From: an uncultured bacterium
GTDB taxonomy: Bacteria > Desulfobacterota > Syntrophorhabdia > Syntrophorhabdales > JANXAF01
Reading direction: 5' to 3'
NCBI GenBank assembly: GCA_938084905.1
Contig: CALKEQ010000004.1
Coordinates: 1 to 64,000, forward strand
DNA length: 64,000 bases
Shown: positions 26,519 through 36,230 of the stretch, one piece after another
Numbering within the stretch: the first letter of the stretch is position 1
Layout of the letters: every line of letters starts with the position of its first letter
Notes under the pieces: model-generated
Told to the model about the DNA's origin: nothing
Database searches by the model: none
The model's input: the letters and a program-made list of their open reading frames with translations, nothing else
Made by a program: the position numbers and the translations under genes

Positions 26519-27505
26519 CTACCATCTAATCAAGGAACTTCCCCAGGTGAGACCACCACCGAACGCTGTAAGTAAAACAAGATCTCCCTTTTTTATTGAT
26601 CCGGTTCTTACAGCCTCATCAAGTGCAATAGGCACAGTCGCGGAGGAGATATTTCCATACTTCTCTATTGTAACGTATATCTTCTCCATCGGGAAGTTAA
26701 GCTTCTTTGCCATTCCCTGTATTATTCTTAAGTTGGCTTGGTGGGGTACTATCAGGCTTACGTCACATACATTTAGATTGTTAGCCTTTACTGCCTCCTC
26801 GCATGCCTCTGCGAATCTCTGCACAGCCACTTTAAATGACTTATTAGCCTCGATCATCTTTAAGTAATGAAGACCCTTATCCACAGATTCGTGACTTATT
26901 GGAGTAGTCTTTGAACCACCTCCAGGCATAAGAAGAGTATCACCGTTCTCTCCGTCTGTGTGGATATGTGTGGATAGTACCTCAGCTCCTTCCCTAGAAT
27001 CGGTCACAACAACAGCTCCAGCTCCATCCCCCCAAAGTATACAGCTTTCCCTTTCCTTCCAGTTCACAACCCTACTCATTATTTCACCTGCCACAACTAG
27101 AGCCATCCTGTTTGCACCAGATTTTATCAGGTGATAGGCTACATGGAGTGCAAAGATGAAGCCCGTACATGCGGCAGTTATGTCGAAGGAGACCGCGTTT
27201 GCGCACTTAAGTTTTGCCTCAAGCCAGTTTGCGCCTGCGGGACAATGGGTATCGGGGGTAATCGTTGCAAGTATTATAAGGTCAATATCGTGAGATTTAA
27301 CGCCGGCCATCTCCATTGCACGCTCACATGCAACTTTGCACAGATCGGAGGTGGCCTCGTCCTCCTTTGCTATTCTCCTCTCTTTTATTCCCGTTCTTGT
27401 GTATATCCACTCGTCTGATGTGTCTAAGAACTTTTCAAGGTCTTTGTTCGTCAGAACCTTCTCAGGTAGGTAGGAGCCTGTTCCAATAATTGAGATCCTT
27501 TTCAT
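26519..27505 (-). CDS. fabH: Beta-ketoacyl-ACP synthase III
   Basis: Condenses acetyl-CoA with malonyl-ACP to start fatty acid synthesis. The active-site triad is visible: Cys in ITAACTGFIFAL (near 114), His in VPHQAN (near 255) and Asn in YGNISSATVP (near 285). Length 328 is typical. Preceded by a minus-strand promoter; the 17-base leader lacks a clear Shine-Dalgarno site. Confidence 0.96.
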   Translation of the reverse strand: MKRISIIGTGSYLPEKVLTNKDLEKFLDTSDEWIYTRTGIKERRIAKEDEATSDLCKVACERAMEMAGVKSHDIDLIILATITPDTHCPAGANWLEAKLKCANAVSFDITAACTGFIFALHVAYHLIKSGANRMALVVAGEIMSRVVNWKERESCILWGDGAGAVVVTDSREGAEVLSTHIHTDGENGDTLLMPGGGSKTTPISHESVDKGLHYLKMIEANKSFKVAVQRFAEACEEAVKANNLNVCDVSLIVPHQANLRIIQGMAKKLNFPMEKIYVTIEKYGNISSATVPIALDEAVRTGSIKKGDLVLLTAFGGGLTWGSSLIRW

Positions 27506-27528
27506 CGAGTCTCTGACCGTTTTTATTT

Positions 27529-27556
27529 AAGATAACATGAGATGCGGACTTGTCAA
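27529..27556 (-). promoter_or_regulatory. Promoter of fabH (and probably tRNA-Ser and galE-like gene)
   Basis: Minus-strand TTGACA, 16 bases, TATCTT; +1 near 27522, 17 bases before the fabH ATG. Strong -35 and a 4-of-6 -10. Confidence 0.6.
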
Positions 27557-27597
27557 GCAAAAGATGGACTTTTGTGCTATATTTATCCTCAAAGGCC

Positions 27598-28566
27598 ATG
27601 CTCAAACAAAGAACCGTAAAGGTAATTGGTCTTATAGTAAGTGCTTTCCTTTTTTATCTTGCAGTACGAGGTTTGAGATTAGAGCTCATAGTGGAAACCA
27701 TGAAAAAGATCGAGCCAAAACTCCTCTTCTTCCCCGTCTTCTTCATAATGCTATCCTGCATGATAAGTGCTTTCAAATGGTCTAGGATAGTTGGGTATGG
27801 GGTCCGGTTTAAAGATACATTCGGATCGCTCCTTATTGGCCTTTTCATTAACAATGTTCTTCCAGCAAGGATAGGAGAAATAGTTAGAGCATACTCACTC
27901 TCAAGGAAAAAGACCATCTCTTTATCCTACTCAGTCTCCACAGTTCTTCTAGACAGATTTTTTGACCTTGTCGGACTTCTCGTTATAACCTTCATATTCT
28001 TTCCAAGATCCACGCTCCCTCCGAGAATCTCTAAGCTGCTTATAGGATTTGTGGCATTTATGCTTTTTTGCACCGGGATTTTGATTTCAGCAAGCAGGGA
28101 AAATTTCCTTGCCCGCGTTATTGAAAAACTGGCAAAAAAAGGTAGACCTTATTCAGAAAAACTTATAAACCGGATAGTTGAGATACACCTGAACATGAAA
28201 AGGATAAACTCTCCCTCAAATCTCCTCTATCTTTCCTTTCTCTCTTTTTTTCAGTGGTTATCGATGAGCGTGAGTCTCTTCCTTGTCATTAGATCATTCG
28301 GCGTAGAGATAAATCCCTATCACGTCCCTTTCGTATGTGCCCTCCTCAACATGGGCATAACTTTACCATCTTCACCTGGATACGTTGGTCTTTACCAATT
28401 TTTGCTTGTTTACCTTCTATCCCTTTTCGGTGTGCCAAAGCATGAGGGATTCTCCATATCAGTTATCTACCATGCCGCATGGTACGTACCTTACAACCTT
28501 TTTGGTCTTCTCTTTATAGCAAAGGAACAGCTTAAAATTAGGGAACTATCCTCGTTGAAGGGTTAG
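27598..28566 (+). CDS. Flippase-like integral membrane protein (LPG-synthase TM / UPF0104 family)
   Basis: About 322 residues with eight predicted helices and the family pattern LINNVLPARIGEIVRAY (about 80-95), SYSVSTVLLDRFFDL and NMGITLPSSPGYVGLYQ. This family (PF03706) covers the flippase half of MprF and many stand-alone proteins next to glycosyltransferases, with roles in lipid or glycolipid handling. It faces a GT2 gene, fitting lipid-linked sugar work. The ORF track begins at a TTG 16 codons earlier; the ATG at 27598 fits the first helix better. Confidence 0.83.
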   Translation: MLKQRTVKVIGLIVSAFLFYLAVRGLRLELIVETMKKIEPKLLFFPVFFIMLSCMISAFKWSRIVGYGVRFKDTFGSLLIGLFINNVLPARIGEIVRAYSLSRKKTISLSYSVSTVLLDRFFDLVGLLVITFIFFPRSTLPPRISKLLIGFVAFMLFCTGILISASRENFLARVIEKLAKKGRPYSEKLINRIVEIHLNMKRINSPSNLLYLSFLSFFQWLSMSVSLFLVIRSFGVEINPYHVPFVCALLNMGITLPSSPGYVGLYQFLLVYLLSLFGVPKHEGFSISVIYHAAWYVPYNLFGLLFIAKEQLKIRELSSLKG

Positions 28567-28569
28567 GAC

Positions 28570-29262
28570 TCATCTGAAAAGGTTGTATTTTAGAATGGCA
28601 AATATTGCCTTTAAACCATCCACCCATGTTATCTTCTTCCCCTCTTCGTAACCCCTTCCAAAGTATGAAATGGGTACCTCGTATATCCTGCACTTCTTCT
28701 TTGCAACTTTTGCTGTGATTTCAGGTTCGAAGCCAAAATCACTCGACTCTATCTCTATCCCTTCCAAGATTTCACGCCTAAAGACCTTGTACCCAGTCTC
28801 CATGTCAGTAAGGTTAAGATCTGTAAGCATGTTGGAAAGGAGAGTGATAATTTTGTTTCCCACGTAGTGCCAGAAATAAAACACACGGTGTGGTCCTCCA
28901 AGAAACCTTGACCCGTAAACAACATCGGCTTTTCCTTCAAGAATTGGAGAGAGGAGGTTCGGATACTCTGCAGGATCGTATTCCAAATCCGCATCTTGAA
29001 TCAGAATCACATCTCCACTTGCCATCTTAAGTGCGGATCGGATTGCCGCGCCTTTGCCCTGGTTTTTTTCGTGAAAGATGATTTTAAGATTCGGTATTTT
29101 TTCAAGCTCACGATTATTGCGGAGGATCTCCCTTGTTCCGTCTGATGAACCATCGTCCACAACTATAATCTCCTTTTCGTAAGGAGCCTCATGAACTTTC
29201 CTTATTACCTCGAGGATAGTCTTTGCCTCGTTATAGGCCGGAATTATTACAGTGAGGAGCAC
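28570..29262 (-). CDS. GT2-family glycosyltransferase (dolichol-phosphate mannose synthase-like)
   Basis: Inverting GT-A glycosyltransferase, 230 residues, without C-terminal membrane helices. It has the nucleotide-binding VIIPAYNEAKTI start, VDDGSSDGT, and the metal-binding QDADLEYDP (DxD, near 95), with SRFLGGPHR near 115. Likely donor NDP-sugar and a polyprenyl-phosphate acceptor, by family only. The start is GTG; a TTGATA-17-TAAAAA promoter puts +1 exactly on it. Confidence 0.9.
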   Translation of the reverse strand: MLLTVIIPAYNEAKTILEVIRKVHEAPYEKEIIVVDDGSSDGTREILRNNRELEKIPNLKIIFHEKNQGKGAAIRSALKMASGDVILIQDADLEYDPAEYPNLLSPILEGKADVVYGSRFLGGPHRVFYFWHYVGNKIITLLSNMLTDLNLTDMETGYKVFRREILEGIEIESSDFGFEPEITAKVAKKKCRIYEVPISYFGRGYEEGKKITWVDGLKAIFAILKYNLFR

Positions 29263-29268
29263 GACTAA

Positions 29269-29297
29269 TTTTTACACAGAGAAGAAGTTCTTATCAA
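29269..29297 (-). promoter_or_regulatory. Promoter of the GT2 gene (leaderless)
   Basis: Minus-strand TTGATA, 17 bases, TAAAAA. Counting seven bases past the -10 gives +1 at 29262, the G of the GTG start. Lies back-to-back with the ExeA-like promoter. Confidence 0.5.
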
Positions 29298-29305
29298 ACA
29301 ATTTC

Positions 29306-29334
29306 TTGAAAAATAACGCCTCATCAATTAACCT
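29306..29334 (+). promoter_or_regulatory. Promoter of the ExeA-like/pseudoreceiver operon (leaderless)
   Basis: TTGAAA, 17 bases, TAACCT; +1 predicted at 29341, the A of the ATG. Overlapped by the palindrome at 29321-29344. Confidence 0.5.
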
Positions 29335-29344
29335 TAATTGATGA
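29321..29344 (+). promoter_or_regulatory. 24-bp perfect inverted repeat over the -10 and start codon
   Basis: TCATCAATTA-ACCT-TAATTGATGA: two perfect 10-base arms and a 4-base spacer, covering the proposed -10 and the ATG. It could be a repressor operator, or, if transcription starts further up, an mRNA hairpin hiding the start codon. Confidence 0.6.
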
Positions 29345-30276
29345 ATCTAAACCCCCTTTCTTTTTTTGCCCTCACCTTCGATCCTTTTTCGCCCCAAAAA
29401 TCTGAGTCGACTTTCTATGAGACAAGATCAGCAAAAGAAGCACTAGCTCATCTCTCTTTTTTTCTAAAATTGAGAGAGGGTTTGGCCCTTCTCATCGGTC
29501 ATGACGGGATAGGAAAAACAACGGTTCTAAAAAGGTTTACCCAAAGCCTAAACGAAAGGTTCATACCAATCTTTATTGAGCCTAATTACAGGAGTGAGAA
29601 AGAGGTACTTGAGGCGATCTACGAAGGAACAGGATTTGATAAACCGGAAAATGTGAAAGGATTGGGAGATTTACTTAAGGATCTTGTAAAGAGACTCACA
29701 GAAGTTAGGAGAGAACTTGTCCTTATCGTAGACGACTCTCATAGACTTAAAACTGGCATTCTCCTCTTTTTAGCTCTCCTTTCATCTATAGGATTTTCCC
29801 TCTTTAGGGCCTTTCACATTATCCTCTCAGGAAATTACGAACTCTTTAAAAGAATTGAAAAAAAGGAGATGAAAGAACTGGCCAAAAGGATAAGTGTAAT
29901 ACACATTATGAAGCCGATCTCGAGGAGGGAAATGAGAAGCTATGTGAATTACAAACTCAATCTTGCCTCTTCTCTTTTTCTGAACATAACGGAAAAGGCC
30001 CTTGACATTATCTTCATTCAGTCGGGAGGAAAACCAGCTGCAATAGATATGATTTTGGAGAGGGCCCTTTTTTTTGCGGCAAGGCGTGGCACATACACGA
30101 TCGATGGAAGGATTGCCCTCTCTGTAGTTTCTGAAAAATCGAATCAAAGGCTATTTCCCCTAATTCTTCTTTTCCTCCTCTTTTTTGTCCTCATCTATAT
30201 CATCTTTTCGGGATCTGAGCAGATCGTGGATTACTGGTTTGAAAGAATAATAAATTACCTTGGGGGCACGGTATGA
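29341..30276 (+). CDS. ExeA-like AAA ATPase with C-terminal membrane helix
   Basis: P-loop ATPase of the ExeA/GspA type, usually linked to secretion or pilus assembly across the cell wall. Walker A is GHDGIGKT (about 53-60), Walker B VLIVDDSH (about 125-132), and a helical AAA lid follows. A single helix near 265-285 would anchor it in the inner membrane with only a short periplasmic tail, so the peptidoglycan-binding domain of full ExeA is absent. Overlaps the next gene by four bases. No secretin or pilus genes are nearby, so the role is open. Confidence 0.85.
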   Translation: MNLNPLSFFALTFDPFSPQKSESTFYETRSAKEALAHLSFFLKLREGLALLIGHDGIGKTTVLKRFTQSLNERFIPIFIEPNYRSEKEVLEAIYEGTGFDKPENVKGLGDLLKDLVKRLTEVRRELVLIVDDSHRLKTGILLFLALLSSIGFSLFRAFHIILSGNYELFKRIEKKEMKELAKRISVIHIMKPISRREMRSYVNYKLNLASSLFLNITEKALDIIFIQSGGKPAAIDMILERALFFAARRGTYTIDGRIALSVVSEKSNQRLFPLILLFLLFFVLIYIIFSGSEQIVDYWFERIINYLGGTV

Positions 30277-30899
30277 AGAAAGTACTTTTACTCGATATGG
30301 ACGAAGATCTAAAGAACTCATTTAGACTTGTTTTCCCGAAAGATGAGTATCAGATAATGCACGCCGCAAGTGGAAAGGATGGGCTCGATTTAGCCTTTAA
30401 GGAAAAGCCGGATATATTCATTGTGAACTTAAAACTAAAGGATATGAAGGGAGAGGAATTTTTAAAAGCTTTAAAGGATAAGGGGTACAAGAAGGGGAGG
30501 TTCTATTTCCTTCGGGATGAGGGCGACAAAGAAGACATATCCCACATAGAAGTTGACGGAGTAATAGAAAAACCGATTAATTACCTTGCAGTTCACGGGC
30601 TTCTTCTTGAAAGGGCTGAAAAAGGCGAAATTTTGATGGATAAAAGAGAAGAGAGGGTGCTCGAGCTTTTTAAGAGTTCCAGCCATCCTTCCGTGGATGA
30701 GAAGTTCTTGGAGCTTAGGGACCAAATTGAAGCCATTTTAAGGGATGTAATAGAAGAAGCCCACAGAAAAGCAACTGAAATGATTGAGCCACTTATAAGA
30801 ACTTACATCCAATGGTACGTTGAAAAAAGGTTACCTTATGTAGCTGAAAGGATTCTAAAAGAAAAGATCGATGAGATGATAAAACTTCTGAAAAAATAA
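30273..30899 (+). CDS. Degenerate response-regulator receiver protein with helical C-terminal domain
   Basis: 208 residues. The N-terminal 110 residues follow the receiver fold: acidic pair DMDED (8-12), the phosphorylation loop FIVNLKLKDMKG and the conserved Lys100 in IEKP. The phospho-acceptor Asp is Asn52 and the switch Thr/Ser is Arg81, so normal phosphorylation is unlikely: a pseudoreceiver. The C-terminal part (about 125-208) is an amphipathic, charged helical region without a DNA-binding motif, possibly an interaction or oligomerisation domain. Coupled to the ExeA-like ATPase by ATGA overlap, hence a likely partner. Confidence 0.78.
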   Translation: MKKVLLLDMDEDLKNSFRLVFPKDEYQIMHAASGKDGLDLAFKEKPDIFIVNLKLKDMKGEEFLKALKDKGYKKGRFYFLRDEGDKEDISHIEVDGVIEKPINYLAVHGLLLERAEKGEILMDKREERVLELFKSSSHPSVDEKFLELRDQIEAILRDVIEEAHRKATEMIEPLIRTYIQWYVEKRLPYVAERILKEKIDEMIKLLKK

Positions 30900-30901
30900 A
30901 G

Positions 30902-33040
30902 CTAAACGTACCACATCTCAGCCTCAAAATTTTCATGAGGAAGATCCAAAAGGAGGTATCCCTTCTTCGGCATCCTATCGTAGGTCTTTCCATCTATTTT
31001 AAGTGTACACCAGAGAAGTAAAGTCTTCTCTCCCTCGAAAACTGCCCTAGGAATCTGAACCTCAAAAATTTCAAAGAACTTTGCCTTCGCAGGGAATGGG
31101 GATTCTAAGATCTCCCTTTTCAAGTCGTATGTAAGAATCTGCTTTCTAGAGGCTAGGAGGTTCAATTCCAACTTCACATCCTCTTTCTGTTCAAGAAACC
31201 CTTTTTCAACGTCCACTCGCAAAAAAAAAGAATCTTGATTAAATCCAAAATACAAGGATTTGAAAAGGCAAAAATGGTCATGCATCGCTCCACCAGAGAC
31301 TTTTGACTCAAAAAATCCAGCTCCAATCCACTCGAAGTAGTTCGTCACGCGGCCATCTATGACTGGGTAGATAAAACTTGTAGGTTCGCATTTCGGTTTT
31401 ACCTCTCTGTCCTCAAGGAGAATGGGGACGTTCAGCTCCTCTGGTGGCTCCTTATTCAGGAATCTGTAAACATTGATGAGGTTCTCCCTGAATAGCTGAT
31501 CGAATACTTCATCATTCTCCGAAGAATGATCATCTCCGTACCACCAGTTCCAGTCACTACCCTCTGCTATGTAGATAGATTCCCATGCATTCACATTTTT
31601 TCTTTCCGGATCCTCCTTTTCAAGGAACTCTCTTGTCTTGGCTAATAGGTACCAGGCAGTGTTGTCCTCCTCATGACCTATCCATATTTTGAAATTTTGG
31701 TTTATCCATGATCCAGGAAAGATGTATCTTAAAAAACCGTAATCCGTTGCATTTTCCATGTACGAGGAAACCGTTGTGGGATGGAGAAAATCCTCCTTTG
31801 ATATGGATTCGTAAAGGTACAAAAGGAAATCTCTGCCGTCATTTTTGTAAGCCTCCCAGGCATTTTCTCCGTCCATAGCAATAAGCACGCACGGGTTCTT
31901 AATTTTCCCCTCGACGCATCTTTTTATCTCTCTTATTCTTCTCATAAAATCAGAAACTGCCTCCTTGGGTTCTAGTCTAAAGTAATGAAAGGATATTAGA
32001 TCCGAAAGAACCCTATCCCTGAAAATGAGTCCTATCCTTTTCCCTCCACGCTCATAAAAATAGGGCTTATAAAGTACCTCAGGATAGATCTCATTCCCTA
32101 AGGGACTTCTTAGGACGTCAAGCTTAAGCGTCCTAAAAAGGATGGACTCATCAGTTGCAAGCCAATTTACACCCTCCTCCATGTAAATCTCACAAGCCGC
32201 ATCGCTTACTGAACCCTCAGGCGGCCACATTCCTTTAGGGTACGATCCGAAAACCTGGAAAAAAAGTTCCTTTGCCTTTCTCACTTGTACCTTTGCGTCC
32301 TCCGGGTAGGAAAATCTCCTTTTCGGGAGAGCCACATCAGGCATGGATTCCTTTGCAGTATCAGTATCTATTATTAGGGGAAGAATCGGATGGTAAAAGG
32401 GAGAGGTTGAAATTTCTATTTTGCCCTTTTCCCCAAGTCTTCTGTAAGTTGGGATAATCCTCTCAATTATGCGCCTTTGAGCAGCCTCCAGAATACCTTT
32501 GTCCTCCTCAGTGAAAAACTTTCCCTTCCTCTTTAAATACTTAAGTTCCTCCATCTCTTCAAAAAAAGTTGGATCGATCCACGAGAGAAAAAATAGGACC
32601 TGCAAATCCCTAAAATCCTCCACCGTGAATTTTTCCGCAATTTCTGAGATTTCTTCCTTCGAATAGTAGAAACCTCTCTTTTTTAGGAGTTGGAAGTAAC
32701 GGGGGTAAGGTCCGATCATGTTCTCCCAATTTGAATTGAAGAAATTTCTGAGTATGAAGATTTTTTCAGAATGCGAGAGAGAATCTGCAGGTTTTCTGAA
32801 TACACGTAGATAGAGATCATCTGCCTCCCCTTTTGCGTAATCAAAAATTTGGACGATCAGTGAGGGAACGAGATTGAAGTTCTGCCTTATCTTCTCAAAT
32901 TCCTCAGTAATCAAAACCATGTCGAGATAATCTTTTGTACCGTGAAGAAGGACCCAGGGGAGAAGGTACTCTCCAGTGTAAAGGTTCTTGTAGCATGGCT
33001 GGTGCATGTGCCAGAGAAAGAGGATGTGGATTCTTTCCAT
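30902..33040 (-). CDS. Glycoside hydrolase family 57 enzyme
   Basis: 712-residue GH57 protein, probably an amylase, amylopullulanase or glucanotransferase acting on intracellular alpha-glucan. It has no signal peptide. Family blocks visible: HMHQP near residue 11, a GMWPPEGSVSD block near 265 with the likely nucleophilic Glu, and IAMDGENAWEAY near 385 with the likely acid/base Asp. A beta-rich C-terminal domain (about 550-712) follows. Its start abuts the phosphoesterase stop, so both may be co-transcribed. Confidence 0.88.
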   Translation of the reverse strand: MERIHILFLWHMHQPCYKNLYTGEYLLPWVLLHGTKDYLDMVLITEEFEKIRQNFNLVPSLIVQIFDYAKGEADDLYLRVFRKPADSLSHSEKIFILRNFFNSNWENMIGPYPRYFQLLKKRGFYYSKEEISEIAEKFTVEDFRDLQVLFFLSWIDPTFFEEMEELKYLKRKGKFFTEEDKGILEAAQRRIIERIIPTYRRLGEKGKIEISTSPFYHPILPLIIDTDTAKESMPDVALPKRRFSYPEDAKVQVRKAKELFFQVFGSYPKGMWPPEGSVSDAACEIYMEEGVNWLATDESILFRTLKLDVLRSPLGNEIYPEVLYKPYFYERGGKRIGLIFRDRVLSDLISFHYFRLEPKEAVSDFMRRIREIKRCVEGKIKNPCVLIAMDGENAWEAYKNDGRDFLLYLYESISKEDFLHPTTVSSYMENATDYGFLRYIFPGSWINQNFKIWIGHEEDNTAWYLLAKTREFLEKEDPERKNVNAWESIYIAEGSDWNWWYGDDHSSENDEVFDQLFRENLINVYRFLNKEPPEELNVPILLEDREVKPKCEPTSFIYPVIDGRVTNYFEWIGAGFFESKVSGGAMHDHFCLFKSLYFGFNQDSFFLRVDVEKGFLEQKEDVKLELNLLASRKQILTYDLKREILESPFPAKAKFFEIFEVQIPRAVFEGEKTLLLWCTLKIDGKTYDRMPKKGYLLLDLPHENFEAEMWYV

Positions 33041-33529
33041 TTAGGTCACTGTGACAGGTATGTGGTCGAAACTGATCCCCGTCTCGTCGATTGTGCAAAT
33101 CCCCACAGTTCCAGGTGGAGTGAAAGGTTTCCTATACGAACCCGGATTGAAGAGCTGTACACCTCCTTTTTTCGAAATCTTTGGTACGTGGGAATGGCCA
33201 AATATTATCACATCCACATTTTCGAACTCCTTTAGAACAACCTCCTCTATTCCAAATGGTGCACCTTGACCGTGAATAAGCCCGAATCTTAGACCCTCAA
33301 CTTCAAAGGTCAGTTTTTCAGGAAGAAGGGACTTTAGATCGAATTCATCCATGTTCCCTCTGACAGCTTTGAGGTTAAAGGAAGAAAGGAACTCGTACAC
33401 TTCGACTGAGACCATGTCTCCAGCATGAACGATCATATCCACGTTTCGGAAAGTAGTTTTTATGAACCTTTTGAATTCCTCTGTGGGAAATTTTAGGTGG
33501 GTATCTGAAAGAACACCTATCCTCACCAC
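33041..33529 (-). CDS. YfcE/MJ0936-type metallophosphoesterase
   Basis: Small calcineurin-fold phosphodiesterase (162 residues). Metal ligands: GVLSDTHL (DxH), VHAGDMV (GD), RGNMDEFD (GNxD), IHGQG and FGHSHVP (GHSH). The start is GTG with no Shine-Dalgarno site; a second GTG one codon later gives MRIGVLSDTH-like family spacing. The promoter puts +1 three bases upstream. The physiological substrate is unknown. Confidence 0.92.
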   Translation of the reverse strand: MVRIGVLSDTHLKFPTEEFKRFIKTTFRNVDMIVHAGDMVSVEVYEFLSSFNLKAVRGNMDEFDLKSLLPEKLTFEVEGLRFGLIHGQGAPFGIEEVVLKEFENVDVIIFGHSHVPKISKKGGVQLFNPGSYRKPFTPPGTVGICTIDETGISFDHIPVTVT

Positions 33530-33538
33530 GGTTTTTAA

Positions 33539-33567
33539 CTTTAACGCAGAGGGATGGTCCCTGTCAA
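33539..33567 (-). promoter_or_regulatory. Promoter of the phosphoesterase-GH57 operon
   Basis: Minus-strand TTGACA, 17 bases, TTAAAG. +1 at about 33532, three bases before the GTG start. The perfect -35 is 2 bp from the -35 of the divergent ftsH promoter. Confidence 0.5.
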
Positions 33568-33569
33568 TG

Positions 33570-33598
33570 TTGAAGGGAAAGGCCTTTTCGTGTTAAAT
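33570..33598 (+). promoter_or_regulatory. Promoter of the ftsH operon (leaderless)
   Basis: TTGAAG, 17 bases, TTAAAT; +1 predicted at 33605, the G of an in-frame GTG. This supports GTG 33605 as the ftsH start. Confidence 0.5.
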
Positions 33599-33604
33599 AT
33601 ACTT

Positions 33605-35440
33605 GTGGCGAAAAATGGAGGCGCAAACCATCTAAATAAGAATCTCTTCCTTTTTTTCATCTTCGTAATTCTTTTACTTTTCATCTTCAATCTTTATCAC
33701 AAACCTAGGAAAAACAAAGAGTACATCCCTTTTAGCGAATTTGTGGAAGCTCTTGAGTCTGAGAGTGTTTCAGCAGTGACAATCCAGGGAAAAAATATAT
33801 ACGGTCTGTACAAAAATGGTAAGGAGTTTAGAACATACGCACCAGATGATCCAGAACTTATAAAGCTCATGAGAGAAAAGAATGTGAGAATAGAAGCTAA
33901 GCCAGAGGAGGACTCCTCATTCTGGCAGAATCTGCTTATGTCCTGGTTACCCGTTTTATTCTTGGTTGCCCTTTGGATATTTTTCATGAGGCAAGTGCAG
34001 ATAGGCAGTGGAAGAGCGATGGCCTTCGGAAAAAGCAGGGCAAGGATGATCACAAACAAGGAGAACAAAGTCACTTTTGAGGATGTTGCGGGCATAGATG
34101 AGGCAAAGGAGGAGCTTCAGGAGATAATAGAGTTTCTTAGGAATCCTAAGAAGTTCACAAAGCTTGGCGGAAGAATCCCAAAAGGAGTACTCCTCGTCGG
34201 GCCACCAGGTACTGGAAAAACCCTGCTTGCAAGGGCCATAGCAGGAGAGGCCGATGTTCCATTTTTTTCAATAAGCGGTTCAGACTTTGTGGAGATGTTT
34301 GTCGGTGTTGGAGCCTCAAGGGTTAGGGACCTTTTCAATCAAGCGAAAAGACACGCTCCATGCATCATATTCATCGATGAAATAGATGCGGTTGGAAGAC
34401 AAAGGGGTGCAGGTCTCGGAGGGGGCCATGACGAGAGAGAACAGACCCTAAATCAGCTTCTCGTTGAGATGGACGGTTTCGAGTCGAACGAAGGTGTTAT
34501 CGTAATATCGGCAACGAACAGACCGGATGTACTCGATCCTGCGCTCCTTAGACCTGGCCGATTTGACAGACAGATTGTTGTTCCAACCCCTGATGTTAAA
34601 GGGAGGGAAGCTATACTTAAGGTTCATACTAGAAAGAGAGTTCTTGCACCAGATGTGGATTTATCCATAATCGCAAGAGGAACTCCTGGCTTTTCCGGAG
34701 CTGACCTTGAAAATCTGGTAAATGAGGCTGCACTTATAGCTGCAAGGAAAAACAAAAAGCACATAGAGATGGAGGACTTTGAACAGGCCAAAGACAAGGT
34801 CCTCATGGGGACTGAAAGAAGAAGCATGATCATACCTTATGAAGAGAGGAGAAACACGGCCTATCATGAGGCTGGACATGCACTTGTTGCAAAGATGTTG
34901 CCAGGCACAGACCCCATTCACAAAGTTACCATAATACCTAGAGGAAGAGCCCTGGGCCTGACTCAGCAATTGCCTGTTGATGATAGGCACACCTATTCTA
35001 AGGATTATCTCTTAAACAACATAACCATCCTTCTTGGTGGCAGGGCTGCTGAAAAGGTAGTACTCAATATTGAAACAACAGGTGCTGGCAACGATATTGA
35101 GAAGGCAACGGAAATTGCAAGAAAGATGATATGTGAGTGGGGAATGAGTGAAAGGCTCGGACCTTTAGCTTATGGAAAAAACGAGGAGCACATCTTTCTT
35201 GGAAGGGAGATAGCTCGTCAAAGAGACTTTAGTGAATATACTGCAAGGGAGATAGATGAAGAGTTGAAAAGAACAGTAACCTCCTGCTATGAGAAGGCAA
35301 AGAAAATAATCGAAGAAAATCTAGATATTCTCCATGACCTGGCAAATAAATTGCTTGAAAAGGAGGTCCTCGACGGAAACGAAATAGACTCTATTGTGAA
35401 GGAGCACTTAAGTGGAAAAATTGGCTCTCAACCTTGCTAG
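33605..35440 (+). CDS. ftsH: ATP-dependent zinc metalloprotease FtsH
   Basis: Membrane-bound AAA protease degrading unassembled membrane and regulatory proteins. From the GTG start: first helix about 14-31, periplasmic domain to about 105, second helix about 107-125, AAA domain with Walker A GPPGTGKT, Walker B IIFIDEID, the [12 protein letters not shown], and the zinc-protease HEAGH. The ORF track starts at ATG 33554 (17 more residues), but that start lies upstream of the predicted promoter elements and has no suitable Shine-Dalgarno site. Heads the ftsH-folP-cdaA operon. Confidence 0.95.
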   Translation: MAKNGGANHLNKNLFLFFIFVILLLFIFNLYHKPRKNKEYIPFSEFVEALESESVSAVTIQGKNIYGLYKNGKEFRTYAPDDPELIKLMREKNVRIEAKPEEDSSFWQNLLMSWLPVLFLVALWIFFMRQVQIGSGRAMAFGKSRARMITNKENKVTFEDVAGIDEAKEELQEIIEFLRNPKKFTKLGGRIPKGVLLVGPPGTGKTLLARAIAGEADVPFFSISGSDFVEMFVGVGASRVRDLFNQAKRHAPCIIFIDEIDAVGRQRGAGLGGGHDEREQTLNQLLVEMDGFESNEGVIVISATNRPDVLDPALLRPGRFDRQIVVPTPDVKGREAILKVHTRKRVLAPDVDLSIIARGTPGFSGADLENLVNEAALIAARKNKKHIEMEDFEQAKDKVLMGTERRSMIIPYEERRNTAYHEAGHALVAKMLPGTDPIHKVTIIPRGRALGLTQQLPVDDRHTYSKDYLLNNITILLGGRAAEKVVLNIETTGAGNDIEKATEIARKMICEWGMSERLGPLAYGKNEEHIFLGREIARQRDFSEYTAREIDEELKRTVTSCYEKAKKIIEENLDILHDLANKLLEKEVLDGNEIDSIVKEHLSGKIGSQPC

Positions 35441-36230
35441 GCCTTTGATCATGGGTATATTGAACGTGACTGAGGACTCCTTTTACGATGGAGGACTCTA
35501 TTTCTCACTTGAGAAAGCGGTCTTAAGAGCAAAAGAGATGATAGATGAAGGAGCTGATATTATCGATGTGGGTGGGGAATCAACCAGGCCTTTCTCACAA
35601 AGGGTTCCTCTCGAGGAAGAACTGAAAAGGACAATCCCTGTTATAAAAAAAATAAGAGAGTTTTCAAACATTCCCATCTCCATTGACACGTACAAGTCGA
35701 AGGTTGCCTATGAAGCGATAATGGCAGGAGCAAATATGATAAACGACATAAGTGGTCTATCTTTCGACAGAGAGATGGCCAAGGTTGCATCCAAATTGGA
35801 CGTACCTATAGTGATAATGCACATAAAGGGTAGACCCGAGGATATGCAGGTCTCTCCTTACTATGAGGATGTACTGAGGGAGATAAAGGATTATTTCAGA
35901 GAGCGAATAGAATACGCAAAGAGTGAGGGAATTAGGGAGGAAAACATAATAATCGATCCTGGCATAGGATTCGGAAAAAGGGTTGAGGACAACTTGAAAA
36001 TTTTAAAAAACCTGAACCAGTTCAAGGAATTTAACAAACCTATTCTTATCGGAACCTCTATGAAGAGCTTCATAGGGGTTGTTACCCAATCTCCCCTGAA
36101 GGAAAGATTAGCGGGAACACTTGCGAGTGTTGCGATCTCCATATGGAATGGGGCTGACATAGTGAGGGTTCACAATGTGAAAGAAACGAAAAAGGTGGTA
36201 GATCTTGTACATGCCATAAAGATGTCATGA
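35412..36230 (+). CDS. folP: Dihydropteroate synthase
   Basis: Joins 4-aminobenzoate with hydroxymethyl-dihydropterin pyrophosphate in folate synthesis. Motifs: [15 protein letters not shown] near the N-terminus, [12 protein letters not shown] near 55, NDISG near 115, DPGIGFGKR near 190. Start GTG, with AAGGAG 8 bases before, inside the end of ftsH (29-base overlap). ftsH-folP order is widely conserved in bacteria. Confidence 0.95.
   Translation: MEKLALNLARPLIMGILNVTEDSFYDGGLYFSLEKAVLRAKEMIDEGADIIDVGGESTRPFSQRVPLEEELKRTIPVIKKIREFSNIPISIDTYKSKVAYEAIMAGANMINDISGLSFDREMAKVASKLDVPIVIMHIKGRPEDMQVSPYYEDVLREIKDYFRERIEYAKSEGIREENIIIDPGIGFGKRVEDNLKILKNLNQFKEFNKPILIGTSMKSFIGVVTQSPLKERLAGTLASVAISIWNGADIVRVHNVKETKKVVDLVHAIKMS

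Noticed and set aside
33554-33604. ATG 33554 as the ftsH start
   Set aside because: The extra 17 residues lie upstream of the predicted promoter elements, have no good ribosome site and do not resemble FtsH N-termini; GTG 33605 fits better, though not proven.
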